Below are positions 50,779 to 59,326 of a stretch of 64,000 bases of DNA, piece after piece. The DNA is from Micromonospora endolithica (GTDB lineage: Bacteria > Actinomycetota > Actinomycetes > Mycobacteriales > Micromonosporaceae): positions 247,801-311,800 of the forward strand of contig NZ_RBAK01000008.1 in NCBI RefSeq assembly GCF_003626595.1, given 5' to 3'. Both the position numbers and the translations under genes were made by a program. The number at the start of each line of letters is the position of its first letter. The first letter of the stretch is position 1. Under the pieces are notes generated by a model. It did no database searches, had not been told where the DNA came from, and worked only from the letters and a program-made list of their open reading frames with translations.

Positions 50779-51516
50779 ATGCCCGCGTACCAGGCGGTGC
50801 TGTTCGACTTCTTCGGCACGCTCACCCGTCCCGTCCAGCGCGGGGCCGCCCACTCCCACGTCGCCGACCTGCTCGGCTGCTCCCGGAACACCCTCGTCGA
50901 CGTGCTCGACCGCACCTTCTACCAGCGGGCCAGCGGTCTGCTGGGCGACGCCCAGGCCACCCTGCGCTGGGTCTGCGAGCAGGTCGGCGTCCACCCCACC
51001 GACCAGGCGGTACGGCACGCCGTCGCCGCCCGCCACCGGGCCGTACGCGCCGACACCCGGCTGCGGGACGACGCCGTGCCGACGCTCGCCGCGCTGCGCC
51101 GCCGGGGCGTACGGACCGGGATCGTCAGCGACTGCACCCACGAGCTGCCGGCGTTCCTGCCGCAGTTGCCGATCGCCCCGCTGCTCGACGTGCGGGTCTT
51201 CTCCGTCGAGGTGGGCCGGTGCAAACCCGATCCCGCGCTGTACCTGGCGGCCTGCCACCGGCTCGGCGTCGCGCCGGAGGACTGCCTGTTCGTCGGCGAC
51301 GGCGGGAGCCAGGAGCTGACCGGCGCGCGGCGCACCGGGATGACGGCGGTCCGGCTGGCCGCGGACGACCTCGCCGGTCACCTGGTGTTCAACGCCGACG
51401 ACGCCTGGCGCGGCCCGGTGCTGCGCCGCCTCACCGAGGTGGTCGCGCTGCTCGACGCCACGATGTCCCCGCCCGCCGCCGCCCCGCCCGCGGTCCTGCC
51501 CGCCGCCGTCCGCTGA
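50779..51516 (+). CDS. HAD family hydrolase
   Basis: A 245-residue phosphatase-fold protein. VLFDFFGTLTRP (motif I, nucleophile Asp 10), GIVSDC (motif II), GRCKPDPALYLAAC (motif III Lys) and CLFVGDGGSQEL (motif IV) are all present. Aspartate at motif I plus two is replaced by Phe (DFFGT), as in several 2-haloacid dehalogenase-like HADs. Substrate unknown. GGAGG lies 7 nt before the ATG. The tail after residue 230 is Pro/Ala-rich. Confidence 0.87.
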   Translation: MPAYQAVLFDFFGTLTRPVQRGAAHSHVADLLGCSRNTLVDVLDRTFYQRASGLLGDAQATLRWVCEQVGVHPTDQAVRHAVAARHRAVRADTRLRDDAVPTLAALRRRGVRTGIVSDCTHELPAFLPQLPIAPLLDVRVFSVEVGRCKPDPALYLAACHRLGVAPEDCLFVGDGGSQELTGARRTGMTAVRLAADDLAGHLVFNADDAWRGPVLRRLTEVVALLDATMSPPAAAPPAVLPAAVR

Positions 51517-51574
51517 GCGTCCCGCGCGCCCTGCTGCGCGCGCGCTTTCCCGGAACCGCGCGCACCGGGTGAGG

Positions 51575-52075
51575 TCAGCGGCGGCGGACGCGGTGCAGGC
51601 GGAAGGGCTTGCGGGTGGTCCGCACGACCGGCGCCTCCCGGGGCACCTCGGCCAGCGACTCCGCCGGCAACGCGTCCCCGGCCAGCGGGGCACCGGCCGG
51701 CGCGAGCCGGTTGAGGGCGCACCCGTCCGCCGCCCATCGCGTCACCAGCTCCGCGGCCGAGCCACGGGCGTTGAGCCGTTTGGCGGCGACCAGCGGGGCG
51801 GCCGTGTCCCAGTGCTCCGTACCAGGGGTCAGCCGGGTCACCCGGGCCGGCCAGGTGACGATGCGGCCGCCGTGGTCACCACGCAGGGTCACCTGGGCCT
51901 CGGCGGCGTCGGCCAGCCCCGGCGCGGCCTGCTCGCCCGGGCCGCTCACCACGAAGAGCGAGCCCTCCAGCGGAACGCACCACAGGGCCCAGGCCGGGCC
52001 GCCGGACACGTTCACCCAGGCCACCGCGGCCTTCTTCAGCGCCTCGTCGACCAGGGGCGTGCTGCTGCCATCCAC
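51575..52075 (-). CDS. Pyridoxamine 5'-phosphate oxidase-fold protein
   Basis: A 166-residue split-barrel flavin-binding-like protein. AWVNVSGGPAWALWCVPLEG and SLFVVSGPGEQAAPGLADAA, then AQVTLRGDHGGRIVTWPARV, follow the PNPOx strand order, with a late W (HWDTAAPLVAAK). Likely an F420- or flavin-dependent reductase or a non-enzymatic relative; cofactor not predictable. GTG 52075 has GGAGG 8 nt upstream. A PhzF gene lies directly upstream on the same strand, 32 bp away. Confidence 0.7.
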   Translation of the reverse strand: MDGSSTPLVDEALKKAAVAWVNVSGGPAWALWCVPLEGSLFVVSGPGEQAAPGLADAAEAQVTLRGDHGGRIVTWPARVTRLTPGTEHWDTAAPLVAAKRLNARGSAAELVTRWAADGCALNRLAPAGAPLAGDALPAESLAEVPREAPVVRTTRKPFRLHRVRRR

Positions 52076-52107
52076 TCCGGCATCCTCCCCCATCACGGCC
52101 GGGCCCG

Positions 52108-52977
52108 TCAGCCGACGAACGGCGGGACCATGATCTCGCCCCGGGCCACCGGCACCACCTGACCGGCGACCGTCGCGCCGACCGCCTGACCACCGGCGGC
52201 GGTCACCGTGCAGGCCAGCGACGACGGGCGCCCCATGTCCACGCCCTGCCGGACGGCGTACTCCGCCCGCCCGTCGGCGGGGAGCAGCCCGCTGGCCACC
52301 AGCCACACGCCGAGACCGAGCGCCGCCGAGCCGGTCGCCGGGTCCTCCGGCACACCGAGGCCCGGCACGAACACGCGGGCGTTCGCGGTTTGCCCCGTCG
52401 CGTCCCAGGAGAAGACGCTCACATGCTCCACCCCGTACCGCTCCGCCGCCGCCGCGTTGACCCGGGCGCGGGCCACCGCGTCCGGACGGACCGGGAGGTA
52501 CGGGAACTCCAGCCCGCACCCGGCCACCCGTGGCGCGGGCCCGGCGTGGTCGGCGGCGGTGAGCCCGGCCATCTCCAGCAACGGCTCCGGATCCAGCTCC
52601 GGGCCGAGCGTGGGAGTGCCGCCGGTGAGGGTCGCCCCGGTCGCGGTCACCTCGATGGGCAGCACACCCGCGCCGCACTCCTGGGTGATCCGCCCCACCT
52701 CGAACAGGCCCCGCCGTGCGGCGGTGACCGCCGCGCCGACGCTGGGATGACCGGCGAACGGAAGCTCGGCGGCCGGGGTGAAGATCCTCGCCCGGTAGGT
52801 GGCACCGACCTGGGTCGGCGGGAGCACGAAGACCGTCTCCGACAGGTTGAACTCCACCGCCAGGGCCTGCATCTGCTCGGTTGCCAGTCCGACGGCACCG
52901 AACACCACGGCGAGGGGATTGCCCGCGAAGGGGCGGTCGGTGAAGACGTCCACGATCTCGTAGGCCAAGGTCGACAT
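52108..52977 (-). CDS. PhzF family isomerase/epimerase
   Basis: A 289-residue PhzF-fold protein. DVFTDRPFAGNPLAVVFGAV opens it; FNLSETVFVLPP carries the catalytic Glu; LPFAGHPSVGAAVTAA and EDPATGSAALGLGVWLVASG are the conserved twin-domain motifs. PhzF relatives act on diverse isomerisations. TAGTGT lies 8 nt before ATG 52977, and its divergent neighbour starts only 33 bp away, so the two promoters overlap. Confidence 0.92.
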   Translation of the reverse strand: MSTLAYEIVDVFTDRPFAGNPLAVVFGAVGLATEQMQALAVEFNLSETVFVLPPTQVGATYRARIFTPAAELPFAGHPSVGAAVTAARRGLFEVGRITQECGAGVLPIEVTATGATLTGGTPTLGPELDPEPLLEMAGLTAADHAGPAPRVAGCGLEFPYLPVRPDAVARARVNAAAAERYGVEHVSVFSWDATGQTANARVFVPGLGVPEDPATGSAALGLGVWLVASGLLPADGRAEYAVRQGVDMGRPSSLACTVTAAGGQAVGATVAGQVVPVARGEIMVPPFVG

Positions 52978-52985
52978 GTTGATAA

Positions 52986-52991
52986 ACACTA
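52986..52991 (-). promoter_or_regulatory. -10 box TAGTGT, leaderless phzF promoter
   Basis: TAGTGT lies 8 nt before ATG 52977 on the minus strand. Confidence 0.5.
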
Positions 52992-52997
52992 GGCGCT

Positions 52998-53003
52998 TAG
53001 GCT
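52998..53003 (+). promoter_or_regulatory. -10 box TAGGCT, leaderless MgtE-N promoter
   Basis: TAGGCT lies 7 nt before GTG 53011 and 6 bp from the opposing -10 box. Confidence 0.5.
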
Positions 53004-53010
53004 GGTGCCC

Positions 53011-54297
53011 GTGAGTACGCCGACCCGGGTCTACATCGCCCGCCTCTCCGGAGTCGCCGTGTTCGACCCCAACGGCGACCAGGTGGGCCGGGTGCGCGAC
53101 GCGGTGGCGCGGCTCCGGACGACCCAGCGTCCGCCGGAGGTGGTCGGCCTCGTCGCCGAGATGCCCATGCGCCGCCGGATCTTCCTGTCCCTCAACCGGA
53201 TCACGTCACTCGACGCGGACGCGGTGGTGCTCGGCACCGGCACGCTCAACCTGCGCCGCTTCGAGAAGCGCCCCAACGAGCTGCTGGTCCTCCAGGAACT
53301 GCTGGACCGGCGGGTGCAGCTCGACCCCGGCGGCCAGTCCGGCGCGGTCGTCGACGTCGCGATGGAGTGCAGCCGGGGCGGCGAGTGGTCGCTGACCCGG
53401 GTGGCCGTACGCGAGCAGACCAGCCGGCTCACCCGGCGCGGCCACCTGCACCAGGTCGAGTGGGACAAGGTCCGCGGGTTGAGCGGCATCGCCACCACCC
53501 GGGGCACCGCCAACCTGCTCGCGGTGCTGGAGGACATGCGCCCCGCCGACCTGGCCAACGCGCTCCAGGACCTGCCCGACACGCGGCGCAACGAGGTGGC
53601 CGCCGCCCTGGACGACGAGCGGCTGGCCGACGTGCTCAGCGAGCTGCCCGAGCACGACCAGGTGGAGATCCTGGCCGCCCTGGACCGGGAACGGGCCGCC
53701 GACGTCCTGGAGGAGATGGATCCGGACGACGCCGCCGACCTGCTCAACGAGCTGCCGCCGCCGGAGCAGGACGTACTGCTGGACCTGATGGAGCCCGACG
53801 AGGCCGACCCGGTCCGCCAACTGCTGAAGTACACCCCCGGCACGGCCGGCAGCGTGATGACGTCCGAGCCGGTGATCCTGCCGCCGGACGCGACCGTCGC
53901 CGAGGCGCTGGCCCGGGTCCGGGAGCCGCAGCTGTCCCCCGCGGTGGCCGCCCAGGTCTTCGTCACCCGCGCGCCGATGACCACGCCCACCGGCCGATAT
54001 CTGGGCATGGTGCACTTCCAGCGGCTGCTCCGCGAACCCCCGGCCGACCTGCTCGGCGGCATCGTCGTCAACGACATCGACCCGTTGCGACCCACCACCC
54101 CACTGCCCGAGATCACCCGTCGGATGGCAACGTACGACCTGGTCGCCATGCCGGTGATCGACCGCAACAACCGGCTCGTCGGCGCGGTCACCGTGGACGA
54201 CGTGCTGGACCACCTGCTGCCCCGGGACTGGCGGGACCGGGACGCCGTGACGGGTGCCCTCACCACGGAAGAGGAGCTGGACGAAGCCCATGGCTGA
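53011..54297 (+). CDS. MgtE N-terminal and CBS domain protein
   Basis: A 428-residue soluble protein. A PRC-like N-terminal domain (RVYIARLSGVAVFDPNGDQV) is followed by an MgtE_N superhelix with several similar alpha units (LANALQDLPDTRRNEVAAAL, LADVLSELPEHDQVEILAAL, RAADVLEEMDPDDAADLLNE) and a CBS pair (SVMTSEPVILPPDATVAEAL). The MgtE channel domain is missing, so it may be a magnesium or nucleotide sensor. The DUF1003 gene overlaps its end by 8 bp. It matches Rv1232c and its order. Confidence 0.9.
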   Translation: MSTPTRVYIARLSGVAVFDPNGDQVGRVRDAVARLRTTQRPPEVVGLVAEMPMRRRIFLSLNRITSLDADAVVLGTGTLNLRRFEKRPNELLVLQELLDRRVQLDPGGQSGAVVDVAMECSRGGEWSLTRVAVREQTSRLTRRGHLHQVEWDKVRGLSGIATTRGTANLLAVLEDMRPADLANALQDLPDTRRNEVAAALDDERLADVLSELPEHDQVEILAALDRERAADVLEEMDPDDAADLLNELPPPEQDVLLDLMEPDEADPVRQLLKYTPGTAGSVMTSEPVILPPDATVAEALARVREPQLSPAVAAQVFVTRAPMTTPTGRYLGMVHFQRLLREPPADLLGGIVVNDIDPLRPTTPLPEITRRMATYDLVAMPVIDRNNRLVGAVTVDDVLDHLLPRDWRDRDAVTGALTTEEELDEAHG

Positions 54298-54904
54298 GCA
54301 GCGCCGGCCGCAGCGGCTCGACCAGCCGCGCGAGCCCCGCCGGCTGACCCTGCCCCGGTTCGACCCGGAAGCCTTCGGTCGCTGGTCGGAGGGCATCGCC
54401 CGGGGGATGGGCACCGCGAACTTCATCGTCTACATGACGGTGGTCATCACCGCCTGGTTCGTCTGGAACACCCTCGCCCCGGCCGACCTGCGTTTCGACC
54501 CGTACACCTTCACGTTCCTGACCCTGGTCCTGTCCCTCCAGGCGAGCTACGCGGCGCCGCTGATCCTGCTCGCGCAGAACCGGCAGGCCGACCGGGACCG
54601 GGTCACGCAGGAGGAGGACCGGCGGCGGGCCACCATGCAGAAGGCCGACACCGAGTATCTGGCCCGGGAGATCGCCGCGCTGCGCAACGCGATGGGTGAG
54701 GTCGCCACCCGCGACTTTCTCCGCTCGGAGCTGGCCCGGCTGGCCGAGGAACTGGACGAGGCGAGCCAGCGCCGGCACCGGCTGGAACGTCGCCAGCAGG
54801 AGCGGGCCGCCGCGCGCGCCGAGGGTCGCGACGGGCTGGAGGAGCCCCGGGACGACCTGGACGGTGACTTCGCCCACGACGGCCGTCCGGAGGGTCGCGA
54901 CTGA
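54290..54904 (+). CDS. DUF1003 family membrane protein
   Basis: A 204-residue protein with two helices (ANFIVYMTVVITAWFVWNTL and YTFTFLTLVLSLQASYAAPL) and a charged C-terminal coiled coil (residues 100-190). DUF1003 proteins occur beside MgtE-like proteins; here the ATG lies 8 bp inside the upstream gene, so coupling is likely. A role in metal homeostasis is inferred. GGAG lies upstream of the ATG. Confidence 0.88.
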   Translation: MAEQRRPQRLDQPREPRRLTLPRFDPEAFGRWSEGIARGMGTANFIVYMTVVITAWFVWNTLAPADLRFDPYTFTFLTLVLSLQASYAAPLILLAQNRQADRDRVTQEEDRRRATMQKADTEYLAREIAALRNAMGEVATRDFLRSELARLAEELDEASQRRHRLERRQQERAAARAEGRDGLEEPRDDLDGDFAHDGRPEGRD

Positions 54905-54981
54905 GTTGAGCCCGTGCCGGGCGGCCCATCGATTCGCTCACACCGTCGCCCGCTGAGCGCGGGACGCGATCGGCACCGACG

Positions 54982-54987
54982 TAGCAT
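54982..54987 (+). promoter_or_regulatory. -10 box TAGCAT, leaderless mrp promoter
   Basis: TAGCAT lies 7 nt before ATG 54995. Confidence 0.5.
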
Positions 54988-54994
54988 TGCGGGC

Positions 54995-56143
54995 ATGTCA
55001 GCACCCGTCAGCACCGTCTCCGACGCGATCCAGGCCGCGCTGGCCACCGTCAACGACCCGGAGATCCGCCGGCCCATCACCGAGCTGGGCATGGTCCGTT
55101 CCGCCGAGATCGGCGACGACGGCGTGGTCCGGGTCGAGCTGCTGCTCACGGTGGCCGGCTGCCCGTTGAAGGACAAGCTGCGTGCCGACATCACCGCCGC
55201 CGTCGGGTCGGTACCCGGCGTGACCGGCGTCACCATCGAGTTCGGCGTGATGAGCCCCGAGCAGCGTCAGGGTCTCCAGGCGAAGCTGCGCGGCGGCAAC
55301 GCCACCGAGGAGCCGGTGATCCCGTTCGCGCAGCCCGGCTCCCGCACCCGGGTGTACGCGGTGGCCAGCGGCAAGGGCGGCGTCGGCAAGTCCAGCGTCA
55401 CGGTGAACCTGGCGGCGGCGCTGGCCGCCCGGGGCATGTCGGTCGGCGTGGTCGACGCCGACATCTACGGCCACTCGGTCCCCCGGATGCTCGGCGCCGA
55501 CGGCCGCCCCACCCGGGTCGAGGACATGATCATGCCGCCGCAGTCGCACGGCGTGAAGGTGATCTCCATCGGCATGTTCACCGCCGGCAACGCCGCGGTG
55601 GTCTGGCGGGGCCCGATGCTGCACCGGGCGCTCCAGCAGTTCCTCGCCGACGTCTACTGGGGCGACCTCGACGTACTCCTGCTGGACCTGCCGCCGGGCA
55701 CCGGTGACGTGGCCATCTCCCTGGCCCAGCTCCTGCCCAACTCGGAGATCCTGGTGGTCACCACCCCGCAGGCCGCCGCCGCCGAGGTGGCGGAGCGGGC
55801 CGGCGCCATCGCGTTGCAGACCCACCAGCGGGTGGTCGGCGTCATCGAGAACATGTCCTGGCTGGAACTGCCGGACGGTTCCCGGATGGAGATCTTCGGC
55901 GCCGGTGGCGGTCAGACCGTCGCGGACTCCCTCACCCAGACGATCGGCGCCCAGGTGCCGCTGCTCGGCCAGATTCCGCTGGACACCCGGGTCCGCGAGG
56001 CCGGCGACGAGGGTACGCCGATCGTCCTCGCCGAGCCGGACTCGCCGGCCGCCCGGGCGCTCGGCCAGGTCGCCGACCGTCTCGCCCTGCGTCGCGAATC
56101 CCTGCTCGGCAAGCCCCTCGGCCTCAAGCCGGCAGGTCGCTGA
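54995..56143 (+). CDS. mrp: Iron-sulfur cluster carrier protein Mrp/ApbC
   Basis: A 382-residue P-loop ATPase. A DUF59 domain (about 5-85, VNDPEIRRPITELGMV) precedes the ParA/Mrp ATPase with Walker A SGKGGVGKSSVTVNLAAALA and DADIYGHSVPRMLG, then LLLDLPPGTGDVAIS. The CxxC of some Mrp proteins is not seen near the C terminus, so cluster binding may be weaker or different. It carries Fe-S clusters to target proteins. Matches Rv1229c order. The following 430 bp is gene-free. Confidence 0.92.
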   Translation: MSAPVSTVSDAIQAALATVNDPEIRRPITELGMVRSAEIGDDGVVRVELLLTVAGCPLKDKLRADITAAVGSVPGVTGVTIEFGVMSPEQRQGLQAKLRGGNATEEPVIPFAQPGSRTRVYAVASGKGGVGKSSVTVNLAAALAARGMSVGVVDADIYGHSVPRMLGADGRPTRVEDMIMPPQSHGVKVISIGMFTAGNAAVVWRGPMLHRALQQFLADVYWGDLDVLLLDLPPGTGDVAISLAQLLPNSEILVVTTPQAAAAEVAERAGAIALQTHQRVVGVIENMSWLELPDGSRMEIFGAGGGQTVADSLTQTIGAQVPLLGQIPLDTRVREAGDEGTPIVLAEPDSPAARALGQVADRLALRRESLLGKPLGLKPAGR

Positions 56144-56237
56144 CCTCCAGCCCGTCGCGTCCCGCCCACCCCGGCGGGTCCTGATCGCGTCTCGCCGCCG
56201 GCGGGTCCGCCGCCCGGCTGACCGCCGGCGGACGAGA

Positions 56238-56307
56238 TCAACTCGATGTCACTGAAGTCGGGGCATCCGATGCGGTGGACGGCCCGGTATCAAGGACATC
56301 GAGTTGA
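56238..56307. repeat. Long inverted repeat (TCAACTCGATGTC type)
   Basis: TCAACTCGATGTC (56238-56250) and GACATCGAGTTGA (56295-56307) pair over 13 bp around a 44-nt loop. A dispersed palindrome or a terminator between mrp and tatB. Confidence 0.65.
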
Positions 56308-56401
56308 CCTTGGCGCCCGTCTCATTCAGTGGATGATCGAACCCACATCACGGACGGCGCGCGGAGACATCGCCGGCGAGGGTCACGCGCGGGGCGAGAA
56401 T

Positions 56402-56544
56402 GGGGCATCGCGGACGAGGGGCATCGCGGACGAGGCCGAGCGTCGGGCGAGACCGGCACTCCGGGCACACGACCCCACCCCCGGCACGACCGCACCCCTC
56501 GGCACGACCGCCCCCCGGCACGAACGCATCCCAAGGCACGACGG
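56402..56544. repeat. Minisatellite-like direct repeats
   Basis: Two perfect 16-bp units GGGGCATCGCGGACGA (56402-56417, 56418-56433), then four GGCACGAC-containing units starting at 56483, 56501, 56517 and 56535, spaced 16-18 bp. Confidence 0.7.
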
Positions 56545-56574
56545 CGCTCCGCTACGGGTGCGGTCCCGGCGTGC

Positions 56575-57003
56575 TCAGGTGGCGTCGTCGTAGCTGACCC
56601 TCGGCGCGGGCGCCGGAGCGGGGACGGCGCCGGTGGCCGTGGCCGGCCGGCTGCCGTTTCCGCGCAGGTCGGCTGCCGAGGCGACGTCCTTCAGCTCGTT
56701 GTGCACACCGGTCACGTCCGCCCGCAGGTTGTCGTAGACGCCCTGGAGCGGCTTGCGGATCGCCGCCTCGTCCTCCTCGCTGAGGAGGTGCTTACGGATG
56801 AACGCCTTCGGGTGCAGGTCCTCCAGCTGGATGTCGGTGCCCAGCTCGCGGCTCAGGTCGGTGGTGGCGCTGCTTGCCATCTTGCGCAGGTTCCGCACCA
56901 TCCGCAGGCCGTCGTTGATGACCGCGGGAAGCCGGTCACCGAAGATCAACAGCGCCAGGAGCAGCAGCGCACCGATCTCCCACCAGTTCAGGTTGTCGAA
57001 CAC
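56575..57003 (-). CDS. tatB: Sec-independent protein translocase TatB
   Basis: A 142-residue membrane protein. VFDNLNWWEIGALLLLALLI is the N-terminal helix with the polar Asn and Glu, followed by FGDRLP and an amphipathic helix (INDGLRMVRNLRKMA). The tail is charged and disordered. TatB forms the substrate receptor with TatC. GTG 57003 has GAGGAGG at a good distance. The HtrA-type protease gene lies upstream, matching Rv1223-Rv1224. Confidence 0.9.
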   Translation of the reverse strand: MFDNLNWWEIGALLLLALLIFGDRLPAVINDGLRMVRNLRKMASSATTDLSRELGTDIQLEDLHPKAFIRKHLLSEEDEAAIRKPLQGVYDNLRADVTGVHNELKDVASAADLRGNGSRPATATGAVPAPAPAPRVSYDDAT

Positions 57004-57075
57004 CGCACGGGCCTCCTCTCGGCGTCAGCCAAGCGTACGCACGTCACCCGGGCAGCCGGGAGGGGGTCGCGGCGG

Positions 57076-58398
57076 TCACTTCGCATCTGCGGCGAGGGTC
57101 ACCGAGGCGTTCTGCCGGTTCGAGCCCCGGCGGTACTCCACGGTCACCACCGATCCGGGCGCGAACTTGCGGACCAGGGCGATCAGATCGGTCGGCTCGG
57201 TCATCGGCCGGCCGTTCAGCTTGAGGACGACGTCGCCGGCCTTCAGCCCGGCACCGGCCGCCGGTCCGGAGGGCTCCACCGACACCAGGCGTACGCCGGC
57301 GGCGGCGCCCCCGCCGGGACCGCCGACCTGGGCGCCGATGACGGTACGGCGAGCCTTGCCGGTGCCGATGATGTCCTGGGTGATGCGTTTGGCCTGGTTG
57401 ATCGGGATGGCGAAGGCGAGCCCGATGTTGCCCGCCTCCTGGCCGCCCGCGACCAGTGACTTGATGGTCGAGTTGACCCCGATCACCCGGCCGGCGCCGT
57501 CCACCAGGGGACCGCCGGAGTTGCCGTGGTTCACCGCCGCGTCGGTCTGGATGGCCGCGTAGTAGCGCGTCGGGCCCCCCGGTTCGCCCGCCTGCATGGT
57601 CCGGTCCAGGGCGCTGACGATGCCGGCGGTGACCGTGTTGGCGAGCGACAGCGGCGAGCCGATGGCCAGCACCGGGTCGCCCACGGCCAGCGCGTCCGAG
57701 TCGCCGAACTCGACCGGCCGCAGCCCGGCCTTGGCGACCTTGATCACCGCGATGTCGGACTCCGGGTCCTGCCCCACGATCTCGGCGGGCGCCGAGCTGC
57801 CGTCGTTGAAGATCACCGCTGCCCGGCCGGAGGCGTTCGCCACCACGTGGTCGTTCGTGATCACGTGACCGTCGGCGCTGACCACGAAGCCGGAGCCCTC
57901 GCTGGTGCCACCGAGACTGGCCACCCGGACGGTCACCACGCTGGGCAGGACGCGTTCGGCGACGCCGGCCAGCGACTCGGGACGACGCTGGGCGAGGCCC
58001 GGCGGCTCGTTCGGACCCGCGCCGAGGACCGTGCCGGCACCCGCGCCGCCGCGCACCGCGAAGGCGTAACCGAGGGCGCCGCCCAGGGCACCGGCGAGCA
58101 GCGCGGTGATCAGCGGGACGACGAGGAGCTGCCGCAGTGCCGGGCGGGTGGGGCGGTCGGGGTCCTCGACCGGCTCCGGGTCGGTGCCGTTGCCGGTGCC
58201 GGCCGGCACCACCACGGCGGCCGGCGCCGACGGGTCCCGCCACGGGTCGGCGAGCGCGTCGCTCCACCACGGCGAGGGCGCGCCGCCGCCCGGGTCCTGC
58301 GGCGCAGTGGGCGGGCCCACCGGCGGGTACGCCGGGCCCGGCGGTCGCGCCGGTGCCGGGTGTCCCCCGGGCCGGTGCCAGTCCCAGCCGTCGGTCAC
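57076..58398 (-). CDS. Membrane-anchored HtrA-family serine protease
   Basis: A 440-residue S1C protease. A disordered Pro-rich cytoplasmic part, one helix near 105-125 (LLVVPLITALLAGALGGALG), then a trypsin-like domain with His in VITNDHVVAN, Asp in ESDIAVIKV and Ser in NHGNSGGPLVDG. A PDZ domain (GVRLVSVEPSGPAAGAGLKA) ends the protein. It handles extracytoplasmic protein quality. GTG 58398 has GGGAGG 7 nt upstream. The sigma-E and anti-sigma genes that precede htrA in mycobacteria are not present here. Confidence 0.92.
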   Translation of the reverse strand: MTDGWDWHRPGGHPAPARPPGPAYPPVGPPTAPQDPGGGAPSPWWSDALADPWRDPSAPAAVVVPAGTGNGTDPEPVEDPDRPTRPALRQLLVVPLITALLAGALGGALGYAFAVRGGAGAGTVLGAGPNEPPGLAQRRPESLAGVAERVLPSVVTVRVASLGGTSEGSGFVVSADGHVITNDHVVANASGRAAVIFNDGSSAPAEIVGQDPESDIAVIKVAKAGLRPVEFGDSDALAVGDPVLAIGSPLSLANTVTAGIVSALDRTMQAGEPGGPTRYYAAIQTDAAVNHGNSGGPLVDGAGRVIGVNSTIKSLVAGGQEAGNIGLAFAIPINQAKRITQDIIGTGKARRTVIGAQVGGPGGGAAAGVRLVSVEPSGPAAGAGLKAGDVVLKLNGRPMTEPTDLIALVRKFAPGSVVTVEYRRGSNRQNASVTLAADAK

Positions 58399-58667
58399 GT
58401 CGGTGCCTCCCACTCGTCCCCCGGTCCCGCGCTGCGCGACCCGGGAGGGGCCGGGCGGCGATCGACGGGATACCGCTTCCAGGATTACACGGATGCCGCG
58501 CGTGGAGTCAGCGGTTGCCCCCCGTGATCATCGACGGCGGACGCGCGGCTGCGTCCCGACGGCGCCGCCTCTAGGCTCACAGTGCCCACCCGCCCCGCTC
58601 CACACGCGCCGCCCGGAGGTGCCCCATCGCCACGGTCGCCGGTTCCGGCAGTCCGACGAGCCCGGCT

Positions 58668-59276
58668 GTGCAGTTCGCCGAGGCGTACGCGACCGAGGAC
58701 CTCGTGCTGCGCACCGCCCGCAGCCTCGCCCACGAGGTCGGTGTCGACGCGGTCAGCGCCGGTGCCGGGGCCGCGCTGCGGCTGCTGGCCGCGGCGGGCA
58801 ATGCCCGGGCGGTGGTGGAGATCGGCACCGGCACCGGGGTCAGTGGCGTGTGGCTGCTGCGCGGCATGCGCGCCGACGGTGTGCTCACCACCATCGACGT
58901 GGAGGTGGAACACCAGCGGATCGCCCGGCGGATCTTCGTCGAGGCGGGGTTCCCGGCCGGCCGTACGCGGATCATCACCGGTCGGGCGCTGGACGTGCTG
59001 CCCCGGCTCGCCGACGGCGCGTACGACCTGGTGTTCGTCGACGCGGAGGCGACCGGCTTCGCCGCCTGCGTGGACGCCGCCCTGCGACTGCTGCGCCCGG
59101 GCGGCGTGCTGGCACTCAACGGGACCCTGGCCGGCGGCCGGATCGGTGACCCGGCCGCCCGGGACGTGGAGACGGTCACCGTCCGCGAGACGATCAAGGC
59201 GCTCCGGGAGTCGGAGCACTGGATCACGGCGATGCTGCCGCTGGGCCACGGGATCCTCGCCGCCGTCCGGTGCTGA
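58668..59276 (+). CDS. SAM-dependent O-methyltransferase (Rv1220c-like)
   Basis: A 202-residue class I methylase. VVEIGTGTGVSGVWLLRGMR is the SAM motif I, TTIDVEVEHQ follows, and YDLVFVDAEATGFAA carries the metal-binding acids of the catechol-O-methyltransferase group. GTG 58668 is the first canonical start, but it has no ribosome site. An in-frame ATC at 58626 has a perfect GGAGGT 5 nt upstream and adds 14 residues (IATVAGSGSPTSPA). It matches Rv1220c in the order before htrA. Confidence 0.88.
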   Translation: MQFAEAYATEDLVLRTARSLAHEVGVDAVSAGAGAALRLLAAAGNARAVVEIGTGTGVSGVWLLRGMRADGVLTTIDVEVEHQRIARRIFVEAGFPAGRTRIITGRALDVLPRLADGAYDLVFVDAEATGFAACVDAALRLLRPGGVLALNGTLAGGRIGDPAARDVETVTVRETIKALRESEHWITAMLPLGHGILAAVRC

Positions 59277-59308
59277 CCTCCGCCGTCGACCGGGGTCGAC
59301 GGCGGAGG
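59277..59308. terminator. Bidirectional hairpin terminator
   Basis: A perfect 15-bp stem (59277-59291 with 59294-59308) sits between the convergent methylase and aminopeptidase genes. Confidence 0.75.
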
Positions 59309-59326
59309 GTGCGCCGAGGCCGGGGG

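Larger units (their letters stand above)
56144..56574. other. Gene-free interval with repeats
   Basis: Holds a 70-bp inverted repeat (56238-56307), two adjacent 16-bp copies of GGGGCATCGCGGACGA (56402 and 56418) and four spaced GGCACGACCG-like copies (56483-56544). No convincing gene. It lies between convergent mrp and tatB. Confidence 0.65.
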
